Below are positions 53,275 through 60,865 of a DNA stretch of 64,000 nt, piece by piece; position 1 is the stretch's first letter; every line of letters starts with the position of its first letter. The DNA comes from Candidatus Frackibacter sp. WG13 (lineage in GTDB: Bacteria > Bacillota > Halanaerobiia > Halobacteroidales > Acetohalobiaceae): assembly GCF_900114655.1 (NCBI RefSeq), contig NZ_FOTT01000001.1:68973-132972 (forward strand), in the 5' to 3' direction. A program made the position numbers and the translations under genes. The notes under the pieces were generated by a model. The model saw nothing but the letters and a program-made list of their open reading frames with translations. It did no database searches and was not told the origin of the DNA.

Positions 53275-54069
53275 TTAAAATTCCATTAAATTATCTAATC
53301 CATAAACAACTCCATCAATCTCTTCTAGCTTGTCAATAGCTAATTTAACTCCTGGCATAAAGGAACGACGGTTAATTGAATCATGCCTAATCTTTAGCGT
53401 CTGTCCTTCACCTCCAAAGATTACTTCTTGATGCGCTACTAGGCCAGGCAAACGAACACTATGTATATTTAATCCTTCCTCTTCTCCGCCTCTAGCTCCA
53501 GGAATCTTCTCAATTACATCTAAATCATTCTCTTCATTATCTCTTATTTGATTAATTAATTCTGCCGTCTTAATTGCAGTCCCAGAAGGAGCATCTAACT
53601 TCTGGTCATGATGTAGTTCAATGATCTCTACTTGATTCAGATACTTAGCTGCTATTTTAGAAAACTCCATCATTAATATAGCCCCAATAGCAAAGTTAGG
53701 AGCTATAATTATATTGGTATCATTCGCTTTGGCTAGTTCTTCAATCTTTTCAATATCCACTTCTGTAATACCGGTAGTTCCTACTACCATATCGATACCA
53801 GCCTGCATTCCTAACTTAATATTTTCGATTACAACTTGAGGCGTTGTAAAGTCAACTATAACATCAATTGACTTATCCTCAATAGCTACTTCCAAATCAG
53901 ACTCAATCTTTACTGTAGGTTCTGATAAACCTAAGATTTGATGAATATCTTCCCCAACGTCTACTTTATCAGTTGCTGCTACTAACTCTAGATCTTCAGT
54001 TCTTGCTAATAACTTTACTACTTCTTGTCCCATTCTTCCGCAAGCACCATTAACTAATACCTTCTTCAT
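53275..54069 (-). CDS. dapB: 4-Hydroxy-tetrahydrodipicolinate reductase
   Basis: 264 aa. 'KVLVNGACGRMGQEVVKLL' (NAD(P) loop), 'VDFTTPQVVIENIK', 'VVGTTGI', 'IELHHDQKLDAPSGTAIKTAELI' (catalytic His pair and Lys) and 'FGGEGQTLKIRHDSINRRSFMPG' are complete. First gene after the lysine riboswitch, whose terminator ends about 65 nt upstream. DapB is normally elsewhere in Bacillus; its place at the head of spoVFA is a difference from that synteny. Confidence 0.96.
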   Translation of the reverse strand: MKKVLVNGACGRMGQEVVKLLARTEDLELVAATDKVDVGEDIHQILGLSEPTVKIESDLEVAIEDKSIDVIVDFTTPQVVIENIKLGMQAGIDMVVGTTGITEVDIEKIEELAKANDTNIIIAPNFAIGAILMMEFSKIAAKYLNQVEIIELHHDQKLDAPSGTAIKTAELINQIRDNEENDLDVIEKIPGARGGEEEGLNIHSVRLPGLVAHQEVIFGGEGQTLKIRHDSINRRSFMPGVKLAIDKLEEIDGVVYGLDNLMEF

Positions 54070-54130
54070 TATACTGTTAACAACTCCTTTCTCTTCATAA
54101 CTTATTAGTGGATTTTAATATGATAATACT

Positions 54131-54359
54131 AAAAATCGATTGGTAAGACTACCAATCGTTAATAATTAATCATCTTTAACGATTAAGATAGTCCTCCATC
54201 AATTATCATGATGACAGTTTTGAAGCTATTAACTCCAAACCCAATCTAACCCCAATGACCAGCTTGAACTTAGATTTCGGCAATAATTCCTTTCCTTAAA
54301 AGATAATCTAGTCTGTAAATCTGATAAGTACTGATAATTATTGCTCCTCAACCTTAATC
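54131..54359 (-). ncRNA. Lysine riboswitch (L-box) with terminator, controlling dapB
   Basis: The minus-strand leader has L-box landmarks in order: GATTAAG (P1 5' strand, 54359-54353), GGTTGAGGAGC, AAGGAAAGGAATTATTGCCGAAA, CTGGTCA, AACTGTCA, TTGATGGAGGACTATCTTAATC (P1 3' strand to 54181). CTGTCA and TGGAGG(A/G)CTATCT are almost identical to the Bacillus lysC leader. The expression platform is the stem CGATTGGTA/TACCAATCG (54158-54137) followed by ATTTTTAG, with a competing TTAATCGTTAA...TTAACGATT pairing upstream. Lysine should stop transcription of the whole operon. TTGACA at 54418-54413 and TATAAT near 54390-54385 lie upstream but with 22-nt spacing. Confidence 0.9.
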
Positions 54360-54424
54360 CTATTTATTTTTGAACCCAATTCTATTATATTTTCTAATAA
54401 ATTTTGCTAAATGTCAAGTCCTAA

Positions 54425-54456
54425 TAGAAAAAGGAGAGAATAAATTCTCTCCTTTT
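54425..54456 (-). terminator. Terminator of the YflT-domain gene
   Basis: AAAAGGAGAGAA (54429-54440) pairs with TTCTCTCCTTTT (54445-54456); minus strand follows TTTTTCTATT. It isolates the stress gene from the riboswitch leader. Confidence 0.88.
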
Positions 54457-54461
54457 AACTC

Positions 54462-55064
54462 TTATTCCTGATAAAGTTCAACATCTACCGCACCATTTCG
54501 CTGCATAATAGCAGCTACTTCAGCAGTATCTTCTTCACTTTCAGCTCCTTCAAAGATTGCTAACATATTACCCCGGCGTATATGGTCTTCGTAATTCTGT
54601 CCTACTTCTTTAGGAATTCCATAATCGACTAATGCTCCGGCCAAACCACCAGTTACAGCTCCACTTAATCCAGCAGCAATTGGACCAGCAGCAATAATTG
54701 GACCAATACCTGGAATAGCTAGCGCTCCTGCTCCAGCCACCAAACCAGCAAGTCCACCAAGCGTTCCTCCAGTAGCAGTCCCATCAGTTAAATTCTGGTC
54801 TTCAAAGGTCATTCCTGTCTCTGCTTGATTACCTTCAGTAGCATAGTTTCCTTCACGATTATAAACCGATTGACCATACTCATCTCCATAGTAACCGCCA
54901 TCACCATATTCGTCACCTTCATCCTTGTGCAGTTCTCCAGTAGCTTCTTGAGCTTGTTTAGCTATAATTGATATCTCTTCCTCTTCATATCCTGACTTTC
55001 TGATTTCATTAACCGTTCTTTCAGCTTGTTCTCTTTCATTAAAAACTCCAATTATAGATGCCAT
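54462..55064 (-). CDS. General stress protein with YflT domain and glycine zipper
   Basis: 200 aa. The N-terminus 'MASIIGVFNEREQAERTVNEIRKSGYEEEEISIIAKQ' is a YflT-type (heat-induced stress) domain. The middle is an acidic Gly/Tyr linker, then a glycine-zipper segment 'GTLGGLAGLVAGAGALAIPGIGPIIAAGPIAAGL' likely to associate with membrane. The C-terminus 'NMLAIFEGAESEEDTAEVAAIMQRNGA' resembles the same fold again. Homologues are common in Firmicutes; function is not established. ATG 55064 after AAGGAGG; an inverted repeat CTTAGTTTTA/TAAAACTAAG precedes the RBS. Confidence 0.82.
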   Translation of the reverse strand: MASIIGVFNEREQAERTVNEIRKSGYEEEEISIIAKQAQEATGELHKDEGDEYGDGGYYGDEYGQSVYNREGNYATEGNQAETGMTFEDQNLTDGTATGGTLGGLAGLVAGAGALAIPGIGPIIAAGPIAAGLSGAVTGGLAGALVDYGIPKEVGQNYEDHIRRGNMLAIFEGAESEEDTAEVAAIMQRNGAVDVELYQE

Positions 55065-55142
55065 AATTAGTTCAATAACCTCCTTAGTTTTAATTCTGCT
55101 TTAAAACTAAGATATCCAAAAGTAAAGGAGGCTATTCTAACA

Positions 55143-55409
55143 TTATATAGAAGCTCGCTGTGGTTGTAATCCATCTTCTAAATCAACAATAATTACTTCT
55201 GAACCCACTTTCTTTACTGCCTGCCAAGGAATAATTAAGTACTTTTCTTCGCCAAATACACTTAATAACCCACCTTGATTTGGAATAATAATTGATTCTA
55301 AGTCCCCAGTTAAAGTATTAAGAATTAATTCTGTCTCACCTATGATTCCTAAACGACCACCATCATGCATATTTATAATCTCTTTTCCTTGTAATTCACT
55401 TAACTTCAT
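55143..55409 (-). CDS. ymxH: YlmC/YmxH-family sporulation protein (PRC-barrel)
   Basis: 88 aa. 'LSELQGKEIINMHDGGRLGIIGETELILNTLTGDLESIIIP' and 'YLIIPWQAVKKVGSEVIIVDLE' match the YlmC/YmxH family. In B. subtilis ymxH lies directly before spoVFA, consistent with dpaA being near here. Function unknown, linked to sporulation by context. ATG 55409 behind AGGGAGGT. Confidence 0.88.
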   Translation of the reverse strand: MKLSELQGKEIINMHDGGRLGIIGETELILNTLTGDLESIIIPNQGGLLSVFGEEKYLIIPWQAVKKVGSEVIIVDLEDGLQPQRASI

Positions 55410-55482
55410 ATCAATACCTCCCTTAATATCCTTTCTTTAATATTCTATGCAAAAGATTCGGGAGGTATTAAAAACTTAATAA

Positions 55483-55923
55483 CTAATCAACAATACCCGT
55501 ATGCCCAAAACCACCTTCGCCTCTTTTAGTTTTTGATAAATCATCTACCTCTTGCCATTCTACTTCTTGATACTTCTGAATAATTAATTGGGCTATTCTT
55601 GCTCCTTTTTCGACAACAAAAGGTTCTTGGCTATGATTAATTAGAGTAATCCCTATCTCTCCACGATACCCAGGATCAATAACACCATCTGCATTTAAAA
55701 CAGTAATCCCATGATTTAAAGCTAAACCGCTCCTAGGATTAACAAATCCAGCATATCCTCGTGGTAAAGCGATAGCAATTCCTGTTTTAAATAGCTTATA
55801 TTCTCCCGGTTCTAAAGCACCTTCCTCACGCGAATAAAGATCCATCCCCACATCTTCACCTGGATGTTTATACTCTGGTAAAGGAACCGACTCATCTAAA
55901 CGTTTAATCTTAATCTTCATCAT
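55483..55923 (-). CDS. dut: dUTP diphosphatase
   Basis: 146 aa trimeric dUTPase. The five motifs are present: 'EDVGMDLYS', 'PRSGLAL', 'GVIDPGYRGEIGITL', 'KGARIAQLIIQ' and C-terminal 'RGEGGFGHTG', the last with His in place of the usual Ser. It keeps dUTP out of DNA and makes dUMP. Start ATG 55923 after GGAGGTAACTAA. Inserted between ymxH and the vanW/deacetylase genes. Confidence 0.95.
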   Translation of the reverse strand: MMKIKIKRLDESVPLPEYKHPGEDVGMDLYSREEGALEPGEYKLFKTGIAIALPRGYAGFVNPRSGLALNHGITVLNADGVIDPGYRGEIGITLINHSQEPFVVEKGARIAQLIIQKYQEVEWQEVDDLSKTKRGEGGFGHTGIVD

Positions 55924-55984
55924 TTAGTTACCTCCAATAGTGTTCTGTTTACTAACCAATAATCTATTTCATTATCAAGGTTCT

Positions 55985-56845
55985 CTATTCCTGCTCTTTA
56001 GCACCTAAAATTTTAATAAGTATTTGTCTTCCATAAACGCTGCCTTTAATAATTACTGGTAAAGAATACTGATTATTAAATTTAAAATCTAAAGAATTCC
56101 ATGCTACCGCTGCATCTTGGCCTGGAGGTACATATCTTACTCTTTTTGAATGAGGATATCTTTCTACTACTTCTAAATCAGCTTTCTGCACTGCGTTATA
56201 TAAAGTACTTGAAACCTGACAGACTCCACCACCGATCCCAGTTACTATAACCCCGTTCATAATAACAGGTGCACCTTTATATCCTCTTTCTTCAGTCCGA
56301 GGACCTACTACTTGATTAAAAGAAAAAGTTTCACCGGGTAAAACTAAAGTATTATTTATACTTTTAGCAGCCACTCTTATATTTTTAACTCGATTAGAGC
56401 TACCACCGATAGAGGTACGATAGCTACCGATTACATTTGTAACCTTCTCTAAAATTTCCTCAGTCATATATGGTTTGATTTCATAGATAATAGAATTTAT
56501 TTCTTTACCTTCATCAGCTAGCATAATCTCCTCAACTGTACTCTCTATGTCTAAAATTTGTCCTTCTTTTTCTGAAGTTACCTGACCTGAATCAGAGTCG
56601 ATTTTTGCTTCTTTACTCCAAACTCGCCGCTTCTGAGCTTCTTTATAGACTATCTCATAAACTTCTGCCCGAAATAGATAACTCATATCCTGATTTTCAT
56701 AAATTACTTCTGATGCTACTCCATATAATTGGCGTTTCAACCTTTCAACTATTAAGTTAGTTGTCAAAAATAAAGTTATAATTATTAAACAGATGATTAT
56801 GATTTTTTGCAACTTAACAACTTTAAATCTAAGCTTATCTAACAT
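55985..56845 (-). CDS. VanW family protein
   Basis: 286 aa with an N-terminal membrane helix ('IIIICLIIITLFLTTNLIV'). The VanW core runs from about residue 150: 'NTLVLPGETFSFNQVVGPRTEERGYK', 'VTGIGGGVCQVSSTLYNAVQKADLEVVER', 'WNSLDFKFNNQYSLPVIIKG'. The GGGVCQ motif, with Cys, is invariant in the family. VanW is found near cell-wall and sporulation genes, function unresolved. It overlaps no neighbour; the ylxY-like gene follows upstream 9 nt away, so likely cotranscribed. Confidence 0.9.
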   Translation of the reverse strand: MLDKLRFKVVKLQKIIIICLIIITLFLTTNLIVERLKRQLYGVASEVIYENQDMSYLFRAEVYEIVYKEAQKRRVWSKEAKIDSDSGQVTSEKEGQILDIESTVEEIMLADEGKEINSIIYEIKPYMTEEILEKVTNVIGSYRTSIGGSSNRVKNIRVAAKSINNTLVLPGETFSFNQVVGPRTEERGYKGAPVIMNGVIVTGIGGGVCQVSSTLYNAVQKADLEVVERYPHSKRVRYVPPGQDAAVAWNSLDFKFNNQYSLPVIIKGSVYGRQILIKILGAKEQE

Positions 56846-56854
56846 CTAACCACC

Positions 56855-57589
56855 CTATTCAGATAATAATTGAGAGACAGTTACTAATTTATACCCTTTC
56901 TCTCTCAATCTATCAATTAGGTTTGGTAACGCCTTAACAGTTGGCGCCGTAGGATGCATAAGTACAATGCCTCCATTACTAGCCTTCTTCAATACTCTAT
57001 TAATTATTACTTCTGGAGCTGGTCTTTGCCAATCAATAGTATCAGCAGTCCATAGGATTGTTCTGTAACCTAGTTCATCTACGATTTTCACTACTCTATC
57101 ATTATACTCACCATAAGGAGGAGCAAATAGTTTGGTCTGATACCCCGTTACTTCGATTAATAATTCTTCATTCTTCTTTATTAAATTAATTAATCCTTGT
57201 TTAGATAGTTGATTAGGATGGGGATGACTATAACCATGATTCCCCACCTCATGTCCTGCTTCAGCTATCTCCTTTGTCAACTCTGGAAACTTCTCTACCC
57301 ACTTACCTGTAAAGAAAAAAGTAGCTTTTACTTCTTTTTCACCTAAAGCCTTTAATATCCCTGGAATATGCTCTTGACCCCAAGCAACATTGATAGTTAA
57401 AGCCATTTCCGCTTTATCTTGAGGTCCATGATAATAAGGCTTTATCTCATTAAATACCGGTCTATCATTCGAAGTTAAATTATTAGCTAAAAGACTGACC
57501 CCCACTAGTAAAATTAAGATTAGAAATAATAATCCCCGATGTAGGGGTATAAAATAAAATTTTACTTTACGATTGAATTTTTTAAACAT
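56855..57589 (-). CDS. ylxY: YlxY-like polysaccharide deacetylase-fold protein, catalytic Asp lost
   Basis: 244 aa with an N-terminal anchor. NodB fold: 'MALTINVAWGQEHIPGIL' replaces the TFDDGP catalytic motif (no Asp), while 'AEAGHEVGNHGYSHPHP' keeps the two metal His. 'LFAPPYGEYNDRVVKIV' and 'ILWTADTIDWQRPAPE' follow. This Asp loss is typical of YlxY/SpoIVF-neighbour sporulation proteins. In Bacillus ylxY lies close to ymxH; here both are in the block. It abuts the next deacetylase gene with no gap. Confidence 0.85.
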   Translation of the reverse strand: MFKKFNRKVKFYFIPLHRGLLFLILILLVGVSLLANNLTSNDRPVFNEIKPYYHGPQDKAEMALTINVAWGQEHIPGILKALGEKEVKATFFFTGKWVEKFPELTKEIAEAGHEVGNHGYSHPHPNQLSKQGLINLIKKNEELLIEVTGYQTKLFAPPYGEYNDRVVKIVDELGYRTILWTADTIDWQRPAPEVIINRVLKKASNGGIVLMHPTAPTVKALPNLIDRLREKGYKLVTVSQLLSE

Positions 57590-58375
57590 TTAATCACTCT
57601 CCTTAGTGCTAACTTGCTTCTTTTGAACACCCGAATGACTTTCAATATAATAATTATCATCATATGTTAACTTAGATAACTTAACTATTTCATAACCTTT
57701 ATCCTTTAATTTAGGAATTAAAATCTCTAATGCCTCAGCGGTATGCACCCCGTTATTATGCATTAAGATAATTTCACCAGGTCCTGCTTTCTCTAAAATC
57801 CTATTAACTATAAAATTAGTTCCTGGTTCTTTCCAATCTAAAGAATCAATACTCCATTGAATAGTTTGAAAACCTAATTCATTAGCTACTTTTATTACTT
57901 TATTACTATATTCACCAAATGGCGGCCTAAATAACTTAGGTTGTTCTCCAACTAAATTCTCAATTAACTCCTGATTTCTAGTTAACTCCTCCTTAATCTC
58001 TGACTTGCTCAGCGAATTCAAATGAGGATGGCTATAAGTATGGTTCCCGATCTCATGTCCATTAGCAACAATCTTCTTTGCCATATCTGGATAATCTTCT
58101 AACCAATTACCACCAAAGAAAAAAGTAATCTCTACATCATTCTTTTTAAAGATTTCTAATAATTTCGGTGTATACTTTGCCCCCCACATCCCATCTAAAG
58201 TAATAGCTAATTTCTTTTCTGGAGTATCGACCTTATAAATTGGTACTAATCTTTTAGAGGTTAATAGACTTACTGTTCGACTTAAGTCAGGACTTAGATT
58301 TCCTAACATAAAGACTCCAACAAATAAAATCAAAACTAAGGTTAACGTAAGTTTTTTAGATAAATATAAATTCAA
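57590..58375 (-). CDS. Polysaccharide deacetylase-fold protein, second copy
   Basis: 261 aa with an N-terminal signal-anchor ('LTLTLVLILFVGVFMLGNL'). NodB fold: 'LAITLDGMWGAKYTPKLLEIF' keeps one Asp but has Gly for the second; 'ANGHEIGNHTYSHPHL' has the His pair; 'LFRPPFGEYSNKVIKVANELG' and 'TIQWSIDSLDWKEPG' follow. Tandem paralogue of the downstream 56855 gene (gap 0). Activity uncertain because the metal Asp is gone. Likely surface or cortex polysaccharide role. Confidence 0.85.
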   Translation of the reverse strand: MNLYLSKKLTLTLVLILFVGVFMLGNLSPDLSRTVSLLTSKRLVPIYKVDTPEKKLAITLDGMWGAKYTPKLLEIFKKNDVEITFFFGGNWLEDYPDMAKKIVANGHEIGNHTYSHPHLNSLSKSEIKEELTRNQELIENLVGEQPKLFRPPFGEYSNKVIKVANELGFQTIQWSIDSLDWKEPGTNFIVNRILEKAGPGEIILMHNNGVHTAEALEILIPKLKDKGYEIVKLSKLTYDDNYYIESHSGVQKKQVSTKESD

Positions 58376-58530
58376 CTTAAACTCCTCCTCAATATGACCT
58401 TCTCTGCTAACTACTTATTCGTAATTTAATTTAAATATAACTAAAATCCTATTTTGGTAAATATTACAGAACATATTTCAGTAAATAGCCTAATATAATT
58501 TTTATAGATAGTCATTTAAGGAGACTTAAG

Positions 58531-59724
58531 ATGAAATCAACAAAATTATTAGTCATTTCTAAGCCACAATTAACTATTGGTATTATAGTTATCTTCTTTA
58601 CCTTCAGTTTCTTAGCTAGTGGCATTACCCACAATAGTAACTTCTCTAAATTAGAAAAATTAATTATCATCGATGCTGGGCACGGTGGTATCGATGATGG
58701 TACTAGTCGCAATGGCGTTCATGAAAAGAATATTAATTTATATATTGCTAAGCAATTAAGGGATATGCTTGAAAAAGGTAGTATTAAAACAATTATGACT
58801 AGAAAAGCTGATTCTCTATACCAAAACAGCCGCAAAAAAGATATTATCCATCGTGCTGAATTAGCCAATAAAAAAAATGCTGACCTCTTTGTCAGCATCC
58901 ATGTAAATAGTTTCCCTGGAGCTAGTTCTTTTGGTGGTCAAACATTTTATACTCCCAACTCTGAAAAAAGCAAGGCATTAGCCAAATCTATTCAAGAAGA
59001 ATTAATCAACATCCAACCTGAAAACTATCGCCAGATAAAACCCGGCCCTTATTATGTTTTAGAGAATACAGAAATGCCAGCAGTATTAGTAGAAGTAGGA
59101 TTTTTAAGTAATCAAAAAGATTATAAGCGACTAACTAACAATGAAACTAAAAAAGAAATTGCAAAAGCTATTAAGAAAGGCATTATTAACTACCTAAATA
59201 ATACGTTACATTTACCTCCTAACAATACTCCGACTTCAGAAACATCAACTAAATATACTGCTAAAGAAGTCATCAATAATAACCAATTCAAACTCTATTT
59301 TGCCAAAAATAGACCAGCAAATGAGTTCTTAGTACCAGTTAGTAAGGAGATTACCGTTGCTAACATCTTAAATAATAGACCTAATATGTCATTAGTTGAA
59401 AATTTAGCTTATGAATCAGTACAGGATTTAATAGAAGGTCCACAAGGTAAAGAAAATCTTTACCATGTTATCCCAACTGGCACTAGACTATTGGGAGTGA
59501 AGATTAAGAATAAGATTGCTTATGTAAACTTTAGTGAAAATTTAATTACTAATCACTGGGGAGGAAGTACTGGAGAAAGATTAACTTTATCCGCTATCGT
59601 TAAAACCCTAACTCAATTTTCAGAGATCGAAGGGGTACAGCTTTTAATTGCCGGCAAGCGAATAAACACAATCAACGGACACCTCCTCCTTAATCATCCT
59701 ATAACCGAGAAAGACCTACCTTAA
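58531..59724 (+). CDS. N-acetylmuramoyl-L-alanine amidase fused to a GerMN domain
   Basis: 397 aa. An N-terminal signal-anchor helix ('LTIGIIVIFFTFSFLASGI') leads to an amidase_3 domain with all zinc/catalytic residues: 'IIDAGHGGID', 'GVHEKNINLYIAKQL', 'DLFVSIHVNSF' and 'AVLVEVGFLSN'. After a linker (about residues 230-250) comes a GerMN/Sporulation_spore-germination module: 'FKLYFAKNRPANEFLVPVSKEITVA', 'LYHVIPTGTRLLGVKIKNKIAYVNFSENL'. CwlD-like amidases make muramic-delta-lactam in spore cortex; GerM is needed for engulfment complex formation. The fusion ties both. ATG 58531 after AAGGAGA. A terminator overlaps the stop codon. Confidence 0.9.
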   Translation: MKSTKLLVISKPQLTIGIIVIFFTFSFLASGITHNSNFSKLEKLIIIDAGHGGIDDGTSRNGVHEKNINLYIAKQLRDMLEKGSIKTIMTRKADSLYQNSRKKDIIHRAELANKKNADLFVSIHVNSFPGASSFGGQTFYTPNSEKSKALAKSIQEELINIQPENYRQIKPGPYYVLENTEMPAVLVEVGFLSNQKDYKRLTNNETKKEIAKAIKKGIINYLNNTLHLPPNNTPTSETSTKYTAKEVINNNQFKLYFAKNRPANEFLVPVSKEITVANILNNRPNMSLVENLAYESVQDLIEGPQGKENLYHVIPTGTRLLGVKIKNKIAYVNFSENLITNHWGGSTGERLTLSAIVKTLTQFSEIEGVQLLIAGKRINTINGHLLLNHPITEKDLP

Positions 59725-59740
59725 AAAGGTAGGTCTTTCT
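59708..59740 (+). terminator. Terminator of the amidase-GerM gene
   Basis: AAAGACCTACCTT/AAGGTAGGTCTTT with a 3-nt loop; the TAA stop codon (59722-59724) is at the apex. T tract is short (TCTTGATT). Confidence 0.8.
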
Positions 59741-59828
59741 TGATTATATAAATAACTATATTTAATTTCAAAGTATAAATAACTTCTAGTCAATATATCT
59801 TTGTAGAAACTTTTAAAGATATTAAGTT

Positions 59829-60773
59829 CTATTCAGCAAATACATGATCACCAATCTGTACCAATGTGCTTCTTGTTGATAACCACCACATAGTCTTAGC
59901 AGTCCTTGGATTATAGAAGTATAATGCTCCTCGTGATGGGTCTTGTCCAGCTAAGGCAGCTCTAGCAGCACGATAGGCTGTCCAACTCGGTCTCATATTA
60001 ATTTGACCATTACTAACAGGAGTAAACTGTCCTGGTTGATAGATTACACTTCTAATAGTATCCGGAAAATAATTGCTAACAACTCTATTTAACACCACTG
60101 CCCCAACAGCAACTTGTCCAATAAATGGTTCTCCTCGTGCTTCACTATTAATTAATCGTGCCAATAAATTTAACTCTTCTTTAGAGATAGTCTTAGCAAT
60201 CACCTGTTTAGGAGTTAAATTATTAATTGGTAAAGTAATTTTATCTCCTATTCTAATTACATCCGTATTGTTTAAATTATTTAGTTTTCTTAACACAGTT
60301 ACTGATGTATTAAATTCTTGTGCTAATTCATAAAGAGTATCACCGGATTTAATATAGTAATCTAATGTTCTCAAATTTGAAACATCTATATCCTCTGTAG
60401 AATCATCATTTAACTTAATAATGACTTTACCATTATCTCTATGCAATTTATACTTCATAACTTCCTCTTCATCATATAATTCCTTTAATAGATTAATTTC
60501 ATAATCTTTTTTTACTTGCTGACCAGCTTTGTGTTCTTGTGGAATTATAATTTCTTGTCCTTCTTTTATGAATTTATCCTCTAAATTGTTGACCTCTTCT
60601 AATCTTTTAACTGTAGTTCCAAATTCATTAGCAATTGTATATAAGGCATCTCCTGGTTGAACCTCATAATATAATTCAAATTGCGGTGTAGCAAATCCTG
60701 TTGATACTAATGCAAGTAATAAAATAGATAAAATAATAAAGACCATAACCAATCTTTTACGCCACATATCCAT
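59829..60773 (-). CDS. Cell-wall hydrolase with two LysM domains and SleB-type catalytic domain
   Basis: 314 aa. Signal peptide (residues 1-28), LysM 1 ('YEVQPGDALYTIANEFGTTVKRLEEVNN'), LysM 2 ('YYIKSGDTLYELAQEFNTSVTVLRKLNN') and a C-terminal SleB/hydrolase_2 domain 'LLARLINSEARGEPFIGQVAVGAVVLNRV', with the catalytic Glu in SEARGE and 'GALYFYNPRTAKTMWW'. These lytic enzymes hydrolyse spore cortex (SleB) or act at sporulation. LysM rather than the PG_binding_1 domain is the N-terminal module, as in many Clostridia. Convergent with the amidase gene. Confidence 0.9.
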   Translation of the reverse strand: MDMWRKRLVMVFIILSILLLALVSTGFATPQFELYYEVQPGDALYTIANEFGTTVKRLEEVNNLEDKFIKEGQEIIIPQEHKAGQQVKKDYEINLLKELYDEEEVMKYKLHRDNGKVIIKLNDDSTEDIDVSNLRTLDYYIKSGDTLYELAQEFNTSVTVLRKLNNLNNTDVIRIGDKITLPINNLTPKQVIAKTISKEELNLLARLINSEARGEPFIGQVAVGAVVLNRVVSNYFPDTIRSVIYQPGQFTPVSNGQINMRPSWTAYRAARAALAGQDPSRGALYFYNPRTAKTMWWLSTRSTLVQIGDHVFAE

Positions 60774-60865
60774 CCCCCTAAATAAAGAAGCTTCCCAAAA
60801 TTAACAAACTATAATATAACCACATTTATATTTCTTGATAAATACTTTTAATTCCTCTTTTAAAT

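Noticed and set aside
54385-54418. Consensus promoter TTGACA/TATAAT for the riboswitch operon
   Set aside because: Both hexamers are present but 22 nt apart, too far for one SigA promoter; listed only as a note in the riboswitch entry.
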